Source of the DNA: a virus
IMG/VR virus record: IMGVR_UViG_3300035670_000014
Location: 106,949 to 170,948 of that record
Length of the DNA: 64,000 bases
Reading direction: 5' to 3' (one strand)
Below the pieces are notes generated by a model. The model was not told the DNA's origin, ran no database searches, and worked only from the letters and a program-made list of their open reading frames with translations. Each line of letters starts with the position of its first letter. Within the stretch, counting starts at the first letter, position 1. Shown here in pieces: positions 21,427-27,414 of the stretch. The position numbers and the translations under genes are program-made.

Positions 21427-21448
21427 TAATAAAGGCCCCGAAGGGGCC
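21427..21448 (-). terminator. UUCG-loop hairpin with T-run
   Basis: GGCCCC-TTCG-GGGCC then TTTATTAT on the minus strand, after the stop of the 21468 gene and before the SSB-like leader. Confidence 0.75.
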
Positions 21449-21467
21449 TGGGTCACAACAGTGGGAT

Positions 21468-21713
21468 TCACCGCGTGTATAACAGATCAGTCGCGAGTTC
21501 AAACACTCGGTTAAAGTATTCGAGCTGAGACTGGTTGAGTCTACTATAATTTGCAATAGTAAACTCCAGAGGATGCGCATCCGGCGTATATTCAATTTCA
21601 ACATTGAACAACCCAGACTGCAAATCCAGCTTCTTACTCTTGGAAGATAGCATGACCCTACATAAGTTGATCACATCTCCCTCTTCAATGAGCTGTTGTA
21701 TTTTACTCATCAC
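21468..21713 (-). CDS. Hypothetical protein
   Basis: 81 residues, not recognised. A helical start (KIQQLIEEGDVINLCRVMLS) is followed by a strand (LFNVEIEYTPDAHPLEFTI) and a C-terminal helix (QSQLEYFNRVFELATDLLYT). The ATG overlaps the stop of the upstream 178-residue gene by 4 nt (translational coupling), so the two proteins probably act together. Confidence 0.58.
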   Translation of the reverse strand: MMSKIQQLIEEGDVINLCRVMLSSKSKKLDLQSGLFNVEIEYTPDAHPLEFTIANYSRLNQSQLEYFNRVFELATDLLYTR

Positions 21714-22246
21714 ATCCTCTTGAAAGAAACTTCAGCAACAATCTTGTGATTGTCGATGAGATCAGGGATTGAGCACAATTTGCCTAAGTCTAACCAAGTC
21801 TGAATGTTCCCATTAGGGTCACTTTCAAATCCCAGAATCTCACTAGGACCACCCCAAGGAGGAATGGTCCAGGAAGTTACAATGTAACTGTTTCCCTTCT
21901 TCCAAAGAAACTGAGATCCCTTGGCATCGGGATTGACCGGCCCAAGAAGTTTCAACTCACTGAACTTCTCGTTCTGAGTCTTGATCTTGATGATGAACGT
22001 CATCTCATTCAAAACATAGTTTTTGAACTTCTGGAAGAACACACACTGTTCAAACATGTCACTGAATTTGCCATTGATTGCATCAATGACCTCGTACTCG
22101 TCCTGAGCGATGAAGACATGAATCTTCTCATACTCAGTGTGGATTGAGATGCAGTACTCTTTACTTTGAGTACTGTTCCCGAAGCTGTAAGTAGCACCAC
22201 TCTCAGCTAAAACCTTAGCCGTACAAAAGAAAACATCGTTACTCAT
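21710..22246 (-). CDS. Hypothetical protein
   Basis: 178 residues, not recognised. Alternating beta-like segments (EYCISIHTEYEKIHVFIAQDE; NEMTFIIKIKTQNEKFSEL; NSYIVTSWTIPPWGGP) suggest a beta-sandwich-type fold. It is coupled to the 81-residue gene downstream. A UUCG hairpin (22286-22300) lies in its leader. Confidence 0.6.
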   Translation of the reverse strand: MSNDVFFCTAKVLAESGATYSFGNSTQSKEYCISIHTEYEKIHVFIAQDEYEVIDAINGKFSDMFEQCVFFQKFKNYVLNEMTFIIKIKTQNEKFSELKLLGPVNPDAKGSQFLWKKGNSYIVTSWTIPPWGGPSEILGFESDPNGNIQTWLDLGKLCSIPDLIDNHKIVAEVSFKRM

Positions 22247-22279
22247 CTAACCCTCCTAATCTAAAGTAAAAGGAACCAA

Positions 22280-22300
22280 GATAAAGGCCCCGAAGGGGCC
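22280..22300 (-). promoter_or_regulatory. UUCG hairpin in the leader of the 22246 operon
   Basis: GGCCCC-TTCG-GGGCC followed by TTTATCTT on the minus strand. Immediately upstream is a candidate promoter element CCGACATTAGAGAC (22314-22327) that also occurs upstream of the hairpin at 24172. It may act as an insulator, 5' stabiliser or weak terminator. Confidence 0.5.
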
Positions 22301-22410
22301 AAGGTCATTTGTCTCTAATGTCGGAGAGACCCGTGATCAAAAAGCCCCTGAACACAGATAACACCAGTATGGTGCACCTGTGCCCAAGGGCATCACGTCC
22401 CGAGTGGGAC

Positions 22411-22953
22411 TTAGAACGGCAGGGCCTCGTCTTCCGACGAAGTGGCCACCGGCTCCGAAGGAGCCGTGGCCTTGCGGCCCGGTCCCCGACGGGCCGGCTG
22501 GGCTGCCTCGGTGCCTTGCTTCGCGATCAGCGAAGCAAGGTGGCTGAGTTGCTCCGGGGTGAAGTTCATTGCTGAACCACCACCTGAACCCGAGCCGCCA
22601 GTCGAACCCGACCCACCGCGAGCACGCTCTGCACCGCGGGGATCCAGCGTGAGCTGGGTCACCTGCATCTTGAGCGCAACGCCGTCCGTCCCGTCCTTAC
22701 GCTTGAAGGACACGGGCTCCAGCGAAGTAGAGTCCACGGTCAAGAAGTCGCCCTTGTGGACGTAGCGCTTCACTACGTCTGCGAGCGAGTCGCTGTTGAC
22801 GTAACAGTCGTGCTGTGTAGCACGAGTCACTTCCACTCCGTTGGCGTCCTTCCACCGCTTATTGTGGATAAGGCGGAACACCACGGAACCGGAGTCAAGG
22901 ATCTGAGGGTCTGCTGCAACGTTTCCGGTGACGGAATAATTCTGTCGTGACAT
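22411..22953 (-). CDS. Single-stranded DNA-binding protein (SSB-like, acidic tip)
   Basis: 180 residues from ATG 22953 (AGGAGGTG upstream). The OB-fold is suggested by NYSVTGNVAADPQ, VVFRLIHNKRWKDANG and VHKGDFLTVDSTSLEP. A Gly/Ser-rich linker (GGSGSTGGSGSGGGS) is followed by a helix and a tail ending SSEDEALPF, which corresponds to the acidic, Phe-terminated tip through which SSBs bind replication partners. It coats ssDNA during replication or recombination. GC content is high compared with its neighbours. The leader carries an inverted repeat GAGCAGG...CCTGCTC and a UUCG hairpin at 23014. Confidence 0.78.
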   Translation of the reverse strand: MSRQNYSVTGNVAADPQILDSGSVVFRLIHNKRWKDANGVEVTRATQHDCYVNSDSLADVVKRYVHKGDFLTVDSTSLEPVSFKRKDGTDGVALKMQVTQLTLDPRGAERARGGSGSTGGSGSGGGSAMNFTPEQLSHLASLIAKQGTEAAQPARRGPGRKATAPSEPVATSSEDEALPF

Positions 22954-23007
22954 GGTGGCACCTCCTGGTGTGTTTGGTAAATGAGCAGGACATGTCAACC
23001 TGCTCAC

Positions 23008-23028
23008 CATAAAGGACCCGAAGGGGCC
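23008..23028 (-). promoter_or_regulatory. UUCG hairpin in the ssb leader
   Basis: GGCCCC-TTCG-GGGTCC (one mismatch), then TTTATGGTGAG, on the minus strand between the terminator at 23142 and the ssb gene. Confidence 0.5.
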
Positions 23029-23141
23029 TTGCGCTAGAAGCCTCGGAATGAAGGCGAAAGGTAGTTGTGTGCACGGCGCTGGGTAATGGACACGGAGCGA
23101 GCGAAGCGAGCGGAGTTCGCCGGCTTACAAGAAAGAACTGA

Positions 23142-23163
23142 GAAAAAAGCCCCAACTGGGGCT
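23142..23163 (-). terminator. Terminator after the 23170 microgene
   Basis: AGCCCC-AGTT-GGGGCT followed by TTTTTCT on the minus strand, directly after the 51-residue ORF's stop. Confidence 0.8.
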
Positions 23164-23169
23164 GAGCAC

Positions 23170-23325
23170 CTACTCACGAAGCATTTGCTTGTAGTGAGTA
23201 AGTTCTAGCTGGTGGGCGATCTTTATCCGGCGTATCTTGGTTTCCAGCTTGTCTATGTAGATAGCCAGGCCGGCGTTGCAACCACAGGCAAATACTAAGA
23301 TGATGTCATACATGAACTGGGGCAT
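23170..23325 (-). CDS. 51-residue membrane microprotein (paralogue 3)
   Basis: ATG 23325 to TAG 23170: MPQFMYDIILVFACGCNAGL, then AIYIDKLETKIRRIKIAHQL and a short coiled coil. The hydrophobic N-terminal helix plus 'Y/I-x-x-KxE-x-K-x-R' boundary matches the two upstream genes (23325-23573, 23617-23817). Its ATG overlaps the upstream stop (TGATG), so the pair is translationally coupled. Confidence 0.62.
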   Translation of the reverse strand: MPQFMYDIILVFACGCNAGLAIYIDKLETKIRRIKIAHQLELTHYKQMLRE

Positions 23326-23573
23326 CATGACTTCACCAGAGCCATGTCCAGGAGCCGCTGGACCTTCTGACGATAGACCTGGCGGTCGTAGTCCTCAACT
23401 GGAATAGACTGCTGAAGATGAGGCGTGTTGGTCAACTCAAAGACCTGAGCCTCCAGGTGATTGATTCGCTCAACAAACCTCATCTTCATTTCCCAGATGT
23501 ACATCCACATGATGATCAACAGGGCAGTCTCAGCAGCGGAAAGGAACATGAGAAAATTTAAACCAGTATCCAT
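23325..23573 (-). CDS. Small membrane protein with coiled coil (paralogue 2)
   Basis: 82 residues. Helix ETALLIIMWMYIWEMKMRFV spans the membrane, followed by a coiled-coil NHLEAQVFEL and a basic/acidic tail. The arrangement (short N-terminus, one TM helix, then ELKMR..R..NLEAQ) is shared with 23617-23817. It resembles phage spanin- or holin-like small proteins only in general layout; no function can be assigned. The ATG has CAGGAGG about 6 nt upstream. Confidence 0.65.
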   Translation of the reverse strand: MDTGLNFLMFLSAAETALLIIMWMYIWEMKMRFVERINHLEAQVFELTNTPHLQQSIPVEDYDRQVYRQKVQRLLDMALVKS

Positions 23574-23591
23574 GGCAATCCTCCTGTTTTA

Positions 23592-23610
23592 GTCCGGCGA
23601 AATGCCAGAC
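23592..23610 (-). promoter_or_regulatory. Leader hairpin (stem-AUUUC-stem)
   Basis: GTCTGGC-ATTTC-GCCGGAC on the minus strand, about 20 nt before the 23573 ATG and just 5' of AAAACAGGAGG. One G-U pair in the stem. Confidence 0.6.
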
Positions 23611-23616
23611 TTGTCA

Positions 23617-23639
23617 TTATAAAGATCCCGAAGGGATCT
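23617..23639 (-). terminator. UUCG-loop terminator overlapping the gene end
   Basis: AGATCCC-TTCG-GGATCT then TTATAATG on the minus strand; it includes the last codons of the 23617-23817 gene. Confidence 0.65.
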
Positions 23640-23817
23640 TGTGCCCTGTAGCTTCTTCATTGATCAGACTCGGCCAAGAAGTACGAGCCAGCTGAGCTTC
23701 AAGGTTGGCAACTCGGTCAGAGTTGCGCATCTTGAGTTCATAGATGTAAAGCCAGAGGATCACAACCATTCCGGTCATGAAGGCAGAGAGTGTCATGTAA
23801 AAGTAAGTAAAGTCCAT
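23617..23817 (-). CDS. Small membrane protein with coiled coil (paralogue 1)
   Basis: 66 residues: MDFTYFYMTLSAFMTGMVVI, LWLYIYELKMRNSDRVANLE, AQLARTS... One TM helix followed by a short coiled coil, paralogous to 23325-23573. The last codons read through a UUCG hairpin (KIPSGSL-stop): the stem-loop GATCCC-TTCG-GGATC is translated as IPSGS and the stop lies in the T-rich tail. The leader has a stem-AUUUC-stem hairpin. Confidence 0.63.
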   Translation of the reverse strand: MDFTYFYMTLSAFMTGMVVILWLYIYELKMRNSDRVANLEAQLARTSWPSLINEEATGHKIPSGSL

Positions 23818-23834
23818 GAGAATCCTCCTGTTTA

Positions 23835-23853
23835 GTTCAGCGAAATGCTGAAC
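23835..23853 (-). promoter_or_regulatory. Leader hairpin (stem-AUUUC-stem)
   Basis: GTTCAGC-ATTTC-GCTGAAC, perfect 7-bp stem on the minus strand, followed by TAAACAGGAGG and the ATG at 23817. Confidence 0.65.
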
Positions 23854-23856
23854 GTG

Positions 23857-24114
23857 TCAGGCCAAAGACCCCGAAGGGGTCTGAGTCCCGCAGTAGTTCA
23901 AATCATGGTTATTAAGAGTAGAGATCAGAGCCACATAAGACACCTGGATGTCAAGCCGGGCTCCGTATCCAAATCTTTGCTCGACGTCACGAATGATTCG
24001 ATGCTCAGCATCACTGCTTGAGCAGCAAACTCTTCCTCTGGCAAGAAAATACTCACTCTCTCCAAGTATTGGAGTCTTGAATACTTTAGCTTCGTAGTAC
24101 CATGGCATTCTCAT
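23857..24114 (-). CDS. Hypothetical protein
   Basis: 85 residues: WYYEAKVFKTPILGESEYFLARGRV looks like beta strands, then CCSSSDAEHRIIRDVEQRFG and a strand-rich end. The pattern (a strand pair, helix 'A..I..D...RFG', strand) resembles small ferredoxin-like folds, but no family is recognised. The C-terminal QTPSGSLA is encoded by the UUCG hairpin itself. AGGAGG lies upstream of the ATG. Confidence 0.58.
   Translation of the reverse strand: MRMPWYYEAKVFKTPILGESEYFLARGRVCCSSSDAEHRIIRDVEQRFGYGARLDIQVSYVALISTLNNHDLNYCGTQTPSGSLA
23866..23882 (-). terminator. UUCG-loop hairpin at gene end
   Basis: AGACCCC-TTCG-GGGTCT then TTGGCC; a weak T-run. It is inside the final codons of the 23857 gene and before the leader of 23817. 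Confidence 0.55.
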
Positions 24115-24171
24115 AAGTCCTCCTGTATTTTGGTTTTACTTGGGGTATCCCAAGTGCAAGATGCAAGTAAA

Positions 24172-24188
24172 AGATCCCGAAGGGATCT
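24172..24188 (-). promoter_or_regulatory. UUCG hairpin in the leader of the 24114 gene
   Basis: AGATCCC-TTCG-GGGATCT followed by TTTACTTGC; ~40 nt upstream is CCGACATTAGAGACC (24223-24237), shared with the 22300 leader. Confidence 0.5.
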
Positions 24189-24349
24189 TTGTGCCTTGGA
24201 GCTGTTTACTTTTGAGGATAAAGGTCTCTAATGTCGGAGTGCAAGTTTGAAAAGACGGGGCGTTACGAAAGCCCCTGAACAACGACACTGTTCAATGCGT
24301 GCGCCCGCGCTGGTTTTCAGGCCGGCGTACAAAAGTTTAGTCTTCTTCT

Positions 24350-24473
24350 AGAAAAAAGAAACCCCATAGTGACCAGCTATGGGGGAATTCACTAAGGATA
24401 CACTAATGTATCAACTCGTGAACTCGGCAGGGAGGGTGTCTGCCTTCTCACCACATAGTCCCCGAAGGGGACT
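24350..24473 (-). ncRNA. Candidate small structured RNA (R0)
   Basis: A hairpin-bounded unit with no usable ORF (the only ATG is followed by TGG TGA). From 5': UUCG hairpin AGTCCCC-TTCG-GGGGACT (24457-24473), GGCAG...CTGCC, then a long stem GAGTTCAC / GTGAATTC enclosing GATACA-TTAG-TGTATC, then terminator CCCCATAG...CTATGGGG with TTTCTTTTTT (24361-24386, T-run to 24350). Upstream lies TAGACAGATAATCTC, a possible promoter -10 region. The structure and T-run support a ~110-nt transcript; its function is unknown. Confidence 0.5.
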
Positions 24474-24523
24474 TGTTCCCTTAGCCAGAGATTATCTGTC
24501 TAGTATAAGGGAAATAACTGAAA

Positions 24524-24545
24524 ATGAAAAGCCCCACTAGGGGGC
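24524..24545 (-). terminator. Terminator after the 24569 gene
   Basis: GCCCCC-TAG-TGGGGC then TTTTCATTTT on the minus strand. Confidence 0.75.
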
Positions 24546-24568
24546 AGAGCGAGATAGATGATGTTCTT

Positions 24569-24808
24569 CTATTCTGTGATTGAAACAGAATCTTCTGACA
24601 CCACCGGCTTGATACCCGAGCGACCTTCTACGATCGCCATAAAGCGACCGAGGAACTGCTCGCTAACACCAAGAGCAGAGATGTACTCTGCTTCAGTGTA
24701 TTCGACGGTAGCCTCTATCTCCAACTTTAAGGACTTATCCAGAATCCCAGCGCCAGGGTTAACGAAGGAAGCCGGAACAAGGGCATTGATTCTGAAAGAA
24801 GACTTCAC
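24569..24808 (-). CDS. Hypothetical protein
   Basis: 79 residues from GTG 24808, with AAAGGTG upstream. SSFRINALVPASFVNPG, then ILDKSLKLEIEATVEYTEAE and a helix SALGVSEQFLGRFMAIVEG. It could be a small alpha/beta domain; no family recognised. It is a single-gene cassette with its own leader hairpin (24828-24846) and terminator. Confidence 0.6.
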   Translation of the reverse strand: MKSSFRINALVPASFVNPGAGILDKSLKLEIEATVEYTEAEYISALGVSEQFLGRFMAIVEGRSGIKPVVSEDSVSITE

Positions 24809-24827
24809 TGTTTCACCTTTTAATTGA

Positions 24828-24846
24828 CTGGGGCGAAATTGCCCAG
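24828..24846 (-). promoter_or_regulatory. Leader hairpin (stem-AAUUUC-stem)
   Basis: CTGGGC-AATTTC-GCCCCAG on the minus strand, about 20 nt before the GTG at 24808. Confidence 0.55.
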
Positions 24847-24941
24847 ATGGTTTAATACCCTCGTTGCCATGAGGGCGGAGCCCGATGGTCTGCCTGAGCG
24901 AAGCGAACTACGCCGGCGCCAGTTGAAACTCAACTTCCTGC

Positions 24942-25160
24942 TCAATGATAGTATGAGAAGTAACTCTCATGGAGCAGTGTGCTGAGGCAGACCAGGGACA
25001 ATATGGTCGGTGCCCAGAAGAAACCAATCATCATAAAGTGGTCGAAGTTGTTGATGCTTGAGAAGCCTCGCTTGGCCCCATCAACCTGCTCGTTGGTAAA
25101 GCGAACTGTACACATGATTGACAACCACAAGCTAGCAGCAAATGCAAATACCTGGAACAT
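24942..25160 (-). CDS. Two-helix membrane protein
   Basis: 72 residues. Helix 1 VFAFAASLWLSIMCTVRF and helix 2 MMIGFFWAPTILSLVCLSTL flank a charged loop NEQVDGAKRGFSSINNFDH. GAGGTG lies 5 nt before the ATG. It is a single-gene cassette between UUCG hairpins. The size and two-helix layout resemble holin-like proteins, but nothing specific supports lysis. Confidence 0.6.
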   Translation of the reverse strand: MFQVFAFAASLWLSIMCTVRFTNEQVDGAKRGFSSINNFDHFMMIGFFWAPTILSLVCLSTLLHESYFSYYH

Positions 25161-25229
25161 AATTCACCTCTAATTTATCAGTAGGAAGAAATAGCCGAAA
25201 TGGCCGGAGAAAATGCTCGGTCACACTAT

Positions 25230-25246
25230 GGGCCCCGAAGGGGCCC
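25230..25246 (-). promoter_or_regulatory. 5' UUCG hairpin of the 25160 cassette
   Basis: GGGCCCC-TTCG-GGGGCCC then ATAGTGTGACC; preceded by AAGACACATAGGCTCCA, a candidate promoter element. An upstream terminator (25283-25307) already ends the previous unit, so a role at the 5' end of the transcript is more likely than termination. Confidence 0.5.
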
Positions 25247-25282
25247 TGGAGCCTATGTGTCTTGGATGCAGGATAAGAGCTG

Positions 25283-25307
25283 AAAATGAGAAGCCCCACG
25301 AAGGGGC
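25283..25307 (-). terminator. Terminator after the 25329 gene
   Basis: GCCCC-TTCGT-GGGGC then TTCTCATTTT on the minus strand. Confidence 0.7.
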
Positions 25308-25328
25308 AAGAAAATACCATGGACACAG

Positions 25329-25505
25329 CTAAGCGGGTGTTACGACCACTGGCTGCATCTGATAGTACCCATAGCCGACTACACCAAGAAGGTAAGCCTC
25401 GGCTGACTGCTGTGCCTCCTCCAAAGAGGAGGCTTCAATTGCCCACGTCAAGACGAACGGATCGTCCCACGCGGGGCTAAGGTTAAAGTTGGCTCTGAAA
25501 AGCAT
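25329..25505 (-). CDS. Hypothetical small protein
   Basis: 58 residues from ATG 25505 (ACAGGAG upstream): MLFRANFNLSPAWDDPFVLT, WAIEASSLEEAQQSAEAYLL, then GVVGYGYYQMQPVVVTPA. It looks like a strand-helix-strand microdomain of the kind seen in small phage proteins with 'A.s.eeA...a' helices. No function known. It is a single-gene cassette. Confidence 0.58.
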   Translation of the reverse strand: MLFRANFNLSPAWDDPFVLTWAIEASSLEEAQQSAEAYLLGVVGYGYYQMQPVVVTPA

Positions 25506-25569
25506 GGCAACTCCTGTGGTGCTTTGCACCCGTGTTTGATCCAGGGAATCCCAGATCTAGTCGACTTAT

Positions 25570-25586
25570 GGGCCCCGAAGGGGCCC
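25570..25586 (-). promoter_or_regulatory. 5' UUCG hairpin of the 25505 cassette
   Basis: GGGCCCC-TTCG-GGGGCCC then ATAAGTCGAC; preceded by TTAGACATATAGGCTCCA (candidate promoter). The hairpin and preceding CTCCA are identical to those at 25230. Confidence 0.5.
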
Positions 25587-25623
25587 TGGAGCCTATATGT
25601 CTAAGACTTAGGGTAAAGCTGGA

Positions 25624-25647
25624 AATGAAAAGCCCCCAGAAGGGGGC
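25624..25647 (-). terminator. Terminator after the MYG1-like gene
   Basis: GCCCCC-TTCT-GGGGGC then TTTTCATTT on the minus strand. Confidence 0.8.
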
Positions 25648-25671
25648 AGGCGGTAGAGTTACCGCAACAGC

Positions 25672-26673
25672 TTAGCGGCCGGTGGCTAGCTTCGCCATTG
25701 CAAGCACACCCTCTCGGGTGGCCGCGCCGGCGATGAAGCGTCCAGGGTGACAGAAGATGGCATCTGCCACTCCAGTCAGAGCCTGAAGCTCCGAGTCACG
25801 CTTCGCTGCCCACTCCTCGGGCAGAGGAAGTCGCTTGTCAAACGACCCCTCCGAGGGAGGAACGCACTGAAGCATCCACTGACCTCTGGGGTCGGGATAG
25901 ACAACGAAGTCTATCCCTGTGGAGGAGTCAGCGTTAGCAGCGATAACTGGTCCTTGCCAGGAGCCGCCACGCTCCAGCACCAGCACGGTTTCGCCCTCAG
26001 CGAGGGCTTCCTGTGCCAGTTCCAGGATGCGGGCACGATCCAGCTCCGCCTTCATAGCGGAGCGAATCTCGGCAGCCAGCAGCGTGCCGGCCAACTCGAC
26101 TGCCCGCTCGAAAGCGGAGTCGAAGTCACCACCGTCCTCGGTGGGGTTCATCGCGCTGATAGCGCGACTCACCGACCAAACGTTGAGGCCCCGAGGAGCT
26201 GCTCCGACGTCTGCAGCGTCCACTGGCTGCACGACCTGTCGGTCGATCAGCTCCCAGACTGCCTCGGTGGCCGGGTCCGTGGTGTGCCCGCAAACCATGG
26301 CGATTGCGGTCCTGCCGAACGCGGCCCATGCCAGCCCGAAGGCTGCATAGGGAGCACCCTCGGGGGTGCCACCTCGACGGCCAGCAGCGTCCGTAGGCCT
26401 CCACTGGTGGTGGTCGAGGTAGTGGAGCGGGCCGGACTGTGCATGGTTGCGCTGCGTTTCATGACGTCCTCCGACGTCAATGACCGCAATCATGCAGCTG
26501 TCCAGGATCTCGGGCTGGCGAGTCCTGACAACAGCCAGACCCTCGCCGCAGTCAAATGCCAGCGCCGCCACGGCGCAGGCAAACGTCTCGTCTGCGTGGA
26601 ACACACCATCGTGTGTTCCGATGTGAGCGGGAGCAATTTTGGCTGCAGTTGTGTCGATGGTATGAATCAGCAT
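25672..26673 (-). CDS. MYG1-family (UPF0160) protein
   Basis: 333 residues. Metal-site-like motifs run in family order: HIGTHDGVFHADETFACAVA (N-terminus), VVRTRQPEILDSC, MIAVIDVGGRHETQ, LHYLDHHQW, then YAAFGLAWAAFG and a C-terminal WMLQCVPPSEGSFDKR and GVADAIFCHPGRFIAGA. This is the DHH-like MYG1/GAMM1 family; eukaryotic MYG1 is a 3'-5' RNA exonuclease and most bacterial members are uncharacterised. In a phage it could act in RNA or nucleotide degradation. It is a single-gene cassette, GC-rich, with its own leader hairpin and terminator; ACAGGAG precedes the ATG. Confidence 0.85.
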   Translation of the reverse strand: MLIHTIDTTAAKIAPAHIGTHDGVFHADETFACAVAALAFDCGEGLAVVRTRQPEILDSCMIAVIDVGGRHETQRNHAQSGPLHYLDHHQWRPTDAAGRRGGTPEGAPYAAFGLAWAAFGRTAIAMVCGHTTDPATEAVWELIDRQVVQPVDAADVGAAPRGLNVWSVSRAISAMNPTEDGGDFDSAFERAVELAGTLLAAEIRSAMKAELDRARILELAQEALAEGETVLVLERGGSWQGPVIAANADSSTGIDFVVYPDPRGQWMLQCVPPSEGSFDKRLPLPEEWAAKRDSELQALTGVADAIFCHPGRFIAGAATREGVLAMAKLATGR

Positions 26674-26737
26674 GACTTCTCCTGTGGCCCAGAGGGCCGG
26701 TTTTGACTCGGGGGAGTCCCGAGTCTGGTCGCCTTAT

Positions 26738-26754
26738 GGCACCCGAAGGGTGCC
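26738..26754 (-). promoter_or_regulatory. 5' UUCG hairpin of the MYG1-like cassette
   Basis: GGCACCC-TTCG-GGGTGCC then ATAAGGCGACC; preceded by GAGACTTATAAGTCCA (candidate promoter). A second leader hairpin ACTCGGG...CCCGAGT follows. Confidence 0.5.
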
Positions 26755-26789
26755 TGGACTTATAAGTCTCAGATCTAGGCAAGACCTGA

Positions 26790-26813
26790 GAAAGAAAAAG
26801 CCCCTTTCGGGGC
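26790..26813 (-). terminator. Terminator after the 26820 gene
   Basis: GCCCC-GAAA-GGGGC then TTTTTCTTT on the minus strand, 7 nt after the stop. Confidence 0.8.
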
Positions 26814-26819
26814 GGGGGC

Positions 26820-27038
26820 TCAGGAGCTGGGAAGCCCCGGGAGGTTAATTAAGTGGGGACGCTCCGTCAACAACCGGAGCGCGGGCTCATCGCCCATACC
26901 CGGGCGCAGCACTGCCGCGTAGAGGTCCCTCAGCTTTTCGTAGTGTTTCCAGGTGTCCATATCGCGGGTTGTCGACGCGATCCACTTTGCATCATGGTAG
27001 TTGTTATAGCAAATGCTATGGGCCTCGGCTGCTGTCAT
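26820..27038 (-). CDS. Hypothetical small helical protein
   Basis: 72 residues from ATG 27038 (CGGAGGAG upstream): MTAAEAHSICYNNYHDAKWI, then MDTWKHYEKLRDLYAAVLRP and a Pro/Leu-rich end LINLPGLPSS. Mainly helical, not recognised. It is a single-gene cassette with a leader hairpin GACTCAGG...CCTGAGTC. Confidence 0.58.
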   Translation of the reverse strand: MTAAEAHSICYNNYHDAKWIASTTRDMDTWKHYEKLRDLYAAVLRPGMGDEPALRLLTERPHLINLPGLPSS

Positions 27039-27103
27039 AACTCCTCCGGTGGCGCCATGCGCCGGTTTTTGACTCAGGGAAATCCTGAGTCTGGTCACAC
27101 TAT

Positions 27104-27120
27104 GGCACCCGAAGGGTGCC
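27104..27120 (-). promoter_or_regulatory. 5' UUCG hairpin of the 27038 cassette
   Basis: GGCACCC-TTCG-GGGTGCC then ATAGTGTGACCAG, same layout as the other cassettes. Confidence 0.5.
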
Positions 27121-27157
27121 TGCAGCCAAAGTCCGTGATATAAGGCAAAAGTTGAGA

Positions 27158-27397
27158 AATAAAAAACCCCTTTCGGGGTAGTTTACGCTTATTGCAACTC
27201 ACTTCCGGTTTCATCACCGGCTGGACCCTTCACCTTTACTACCAGCCCTATGATAGGGTATAGTTGCGACCGAAAGGTCGCAGCTGGTCGCTTCCGCGCG
27301 AATAGCGCCGCAGTCAACTATCCACCGGTTTGCACCCCGATGGTAGTCCTGCTAATATGAGTCTAGGTGACTCACAATAAGGGACCCGAAGGGTCCC
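27158..27397 (-). ncRNA. Candidate structured RNA (R1)
   Basis: About 235 nt between a 5' UUCG hairpin GGGACCC-TTCG-GGGTCCC (27381-27397) and a terminator ACCCC-GAAA-GGGGT with TTTTTTATTT (27158-27179); no ORF with a start signal. Visible helices: GAGTC/GACTC (leader), long-range ACTACCA/TGGTAGT, a three-way junction closed by CCAGC/GCTGG holding GCGACC-TTTC-GGTCGC and CCCTAT/ATAGGG, and CCGGT-GATGAA-ACCGG. An alternative ATAGTTG/CAACTAT pairing suggests a switch or pseudoknot. No known class recognised. Confidence 0.55.
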
Positions 27398-27414
27398 TGC
27401 AGCTAAAACAACGT

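Noticed and set aside
24942-25160. Calling the two-helix protein a holin
   Set aside because: Size and topology fit, but no endolysin or spanin is found near it and similar membrane microproteins are scattered through the region.
25747-26706. 319-codon plus-strand frame opposite the MYG1-like gene
   Set aside because: The minus strand carries the full MYG1 motif series; the antisense product has no recognisable feature.
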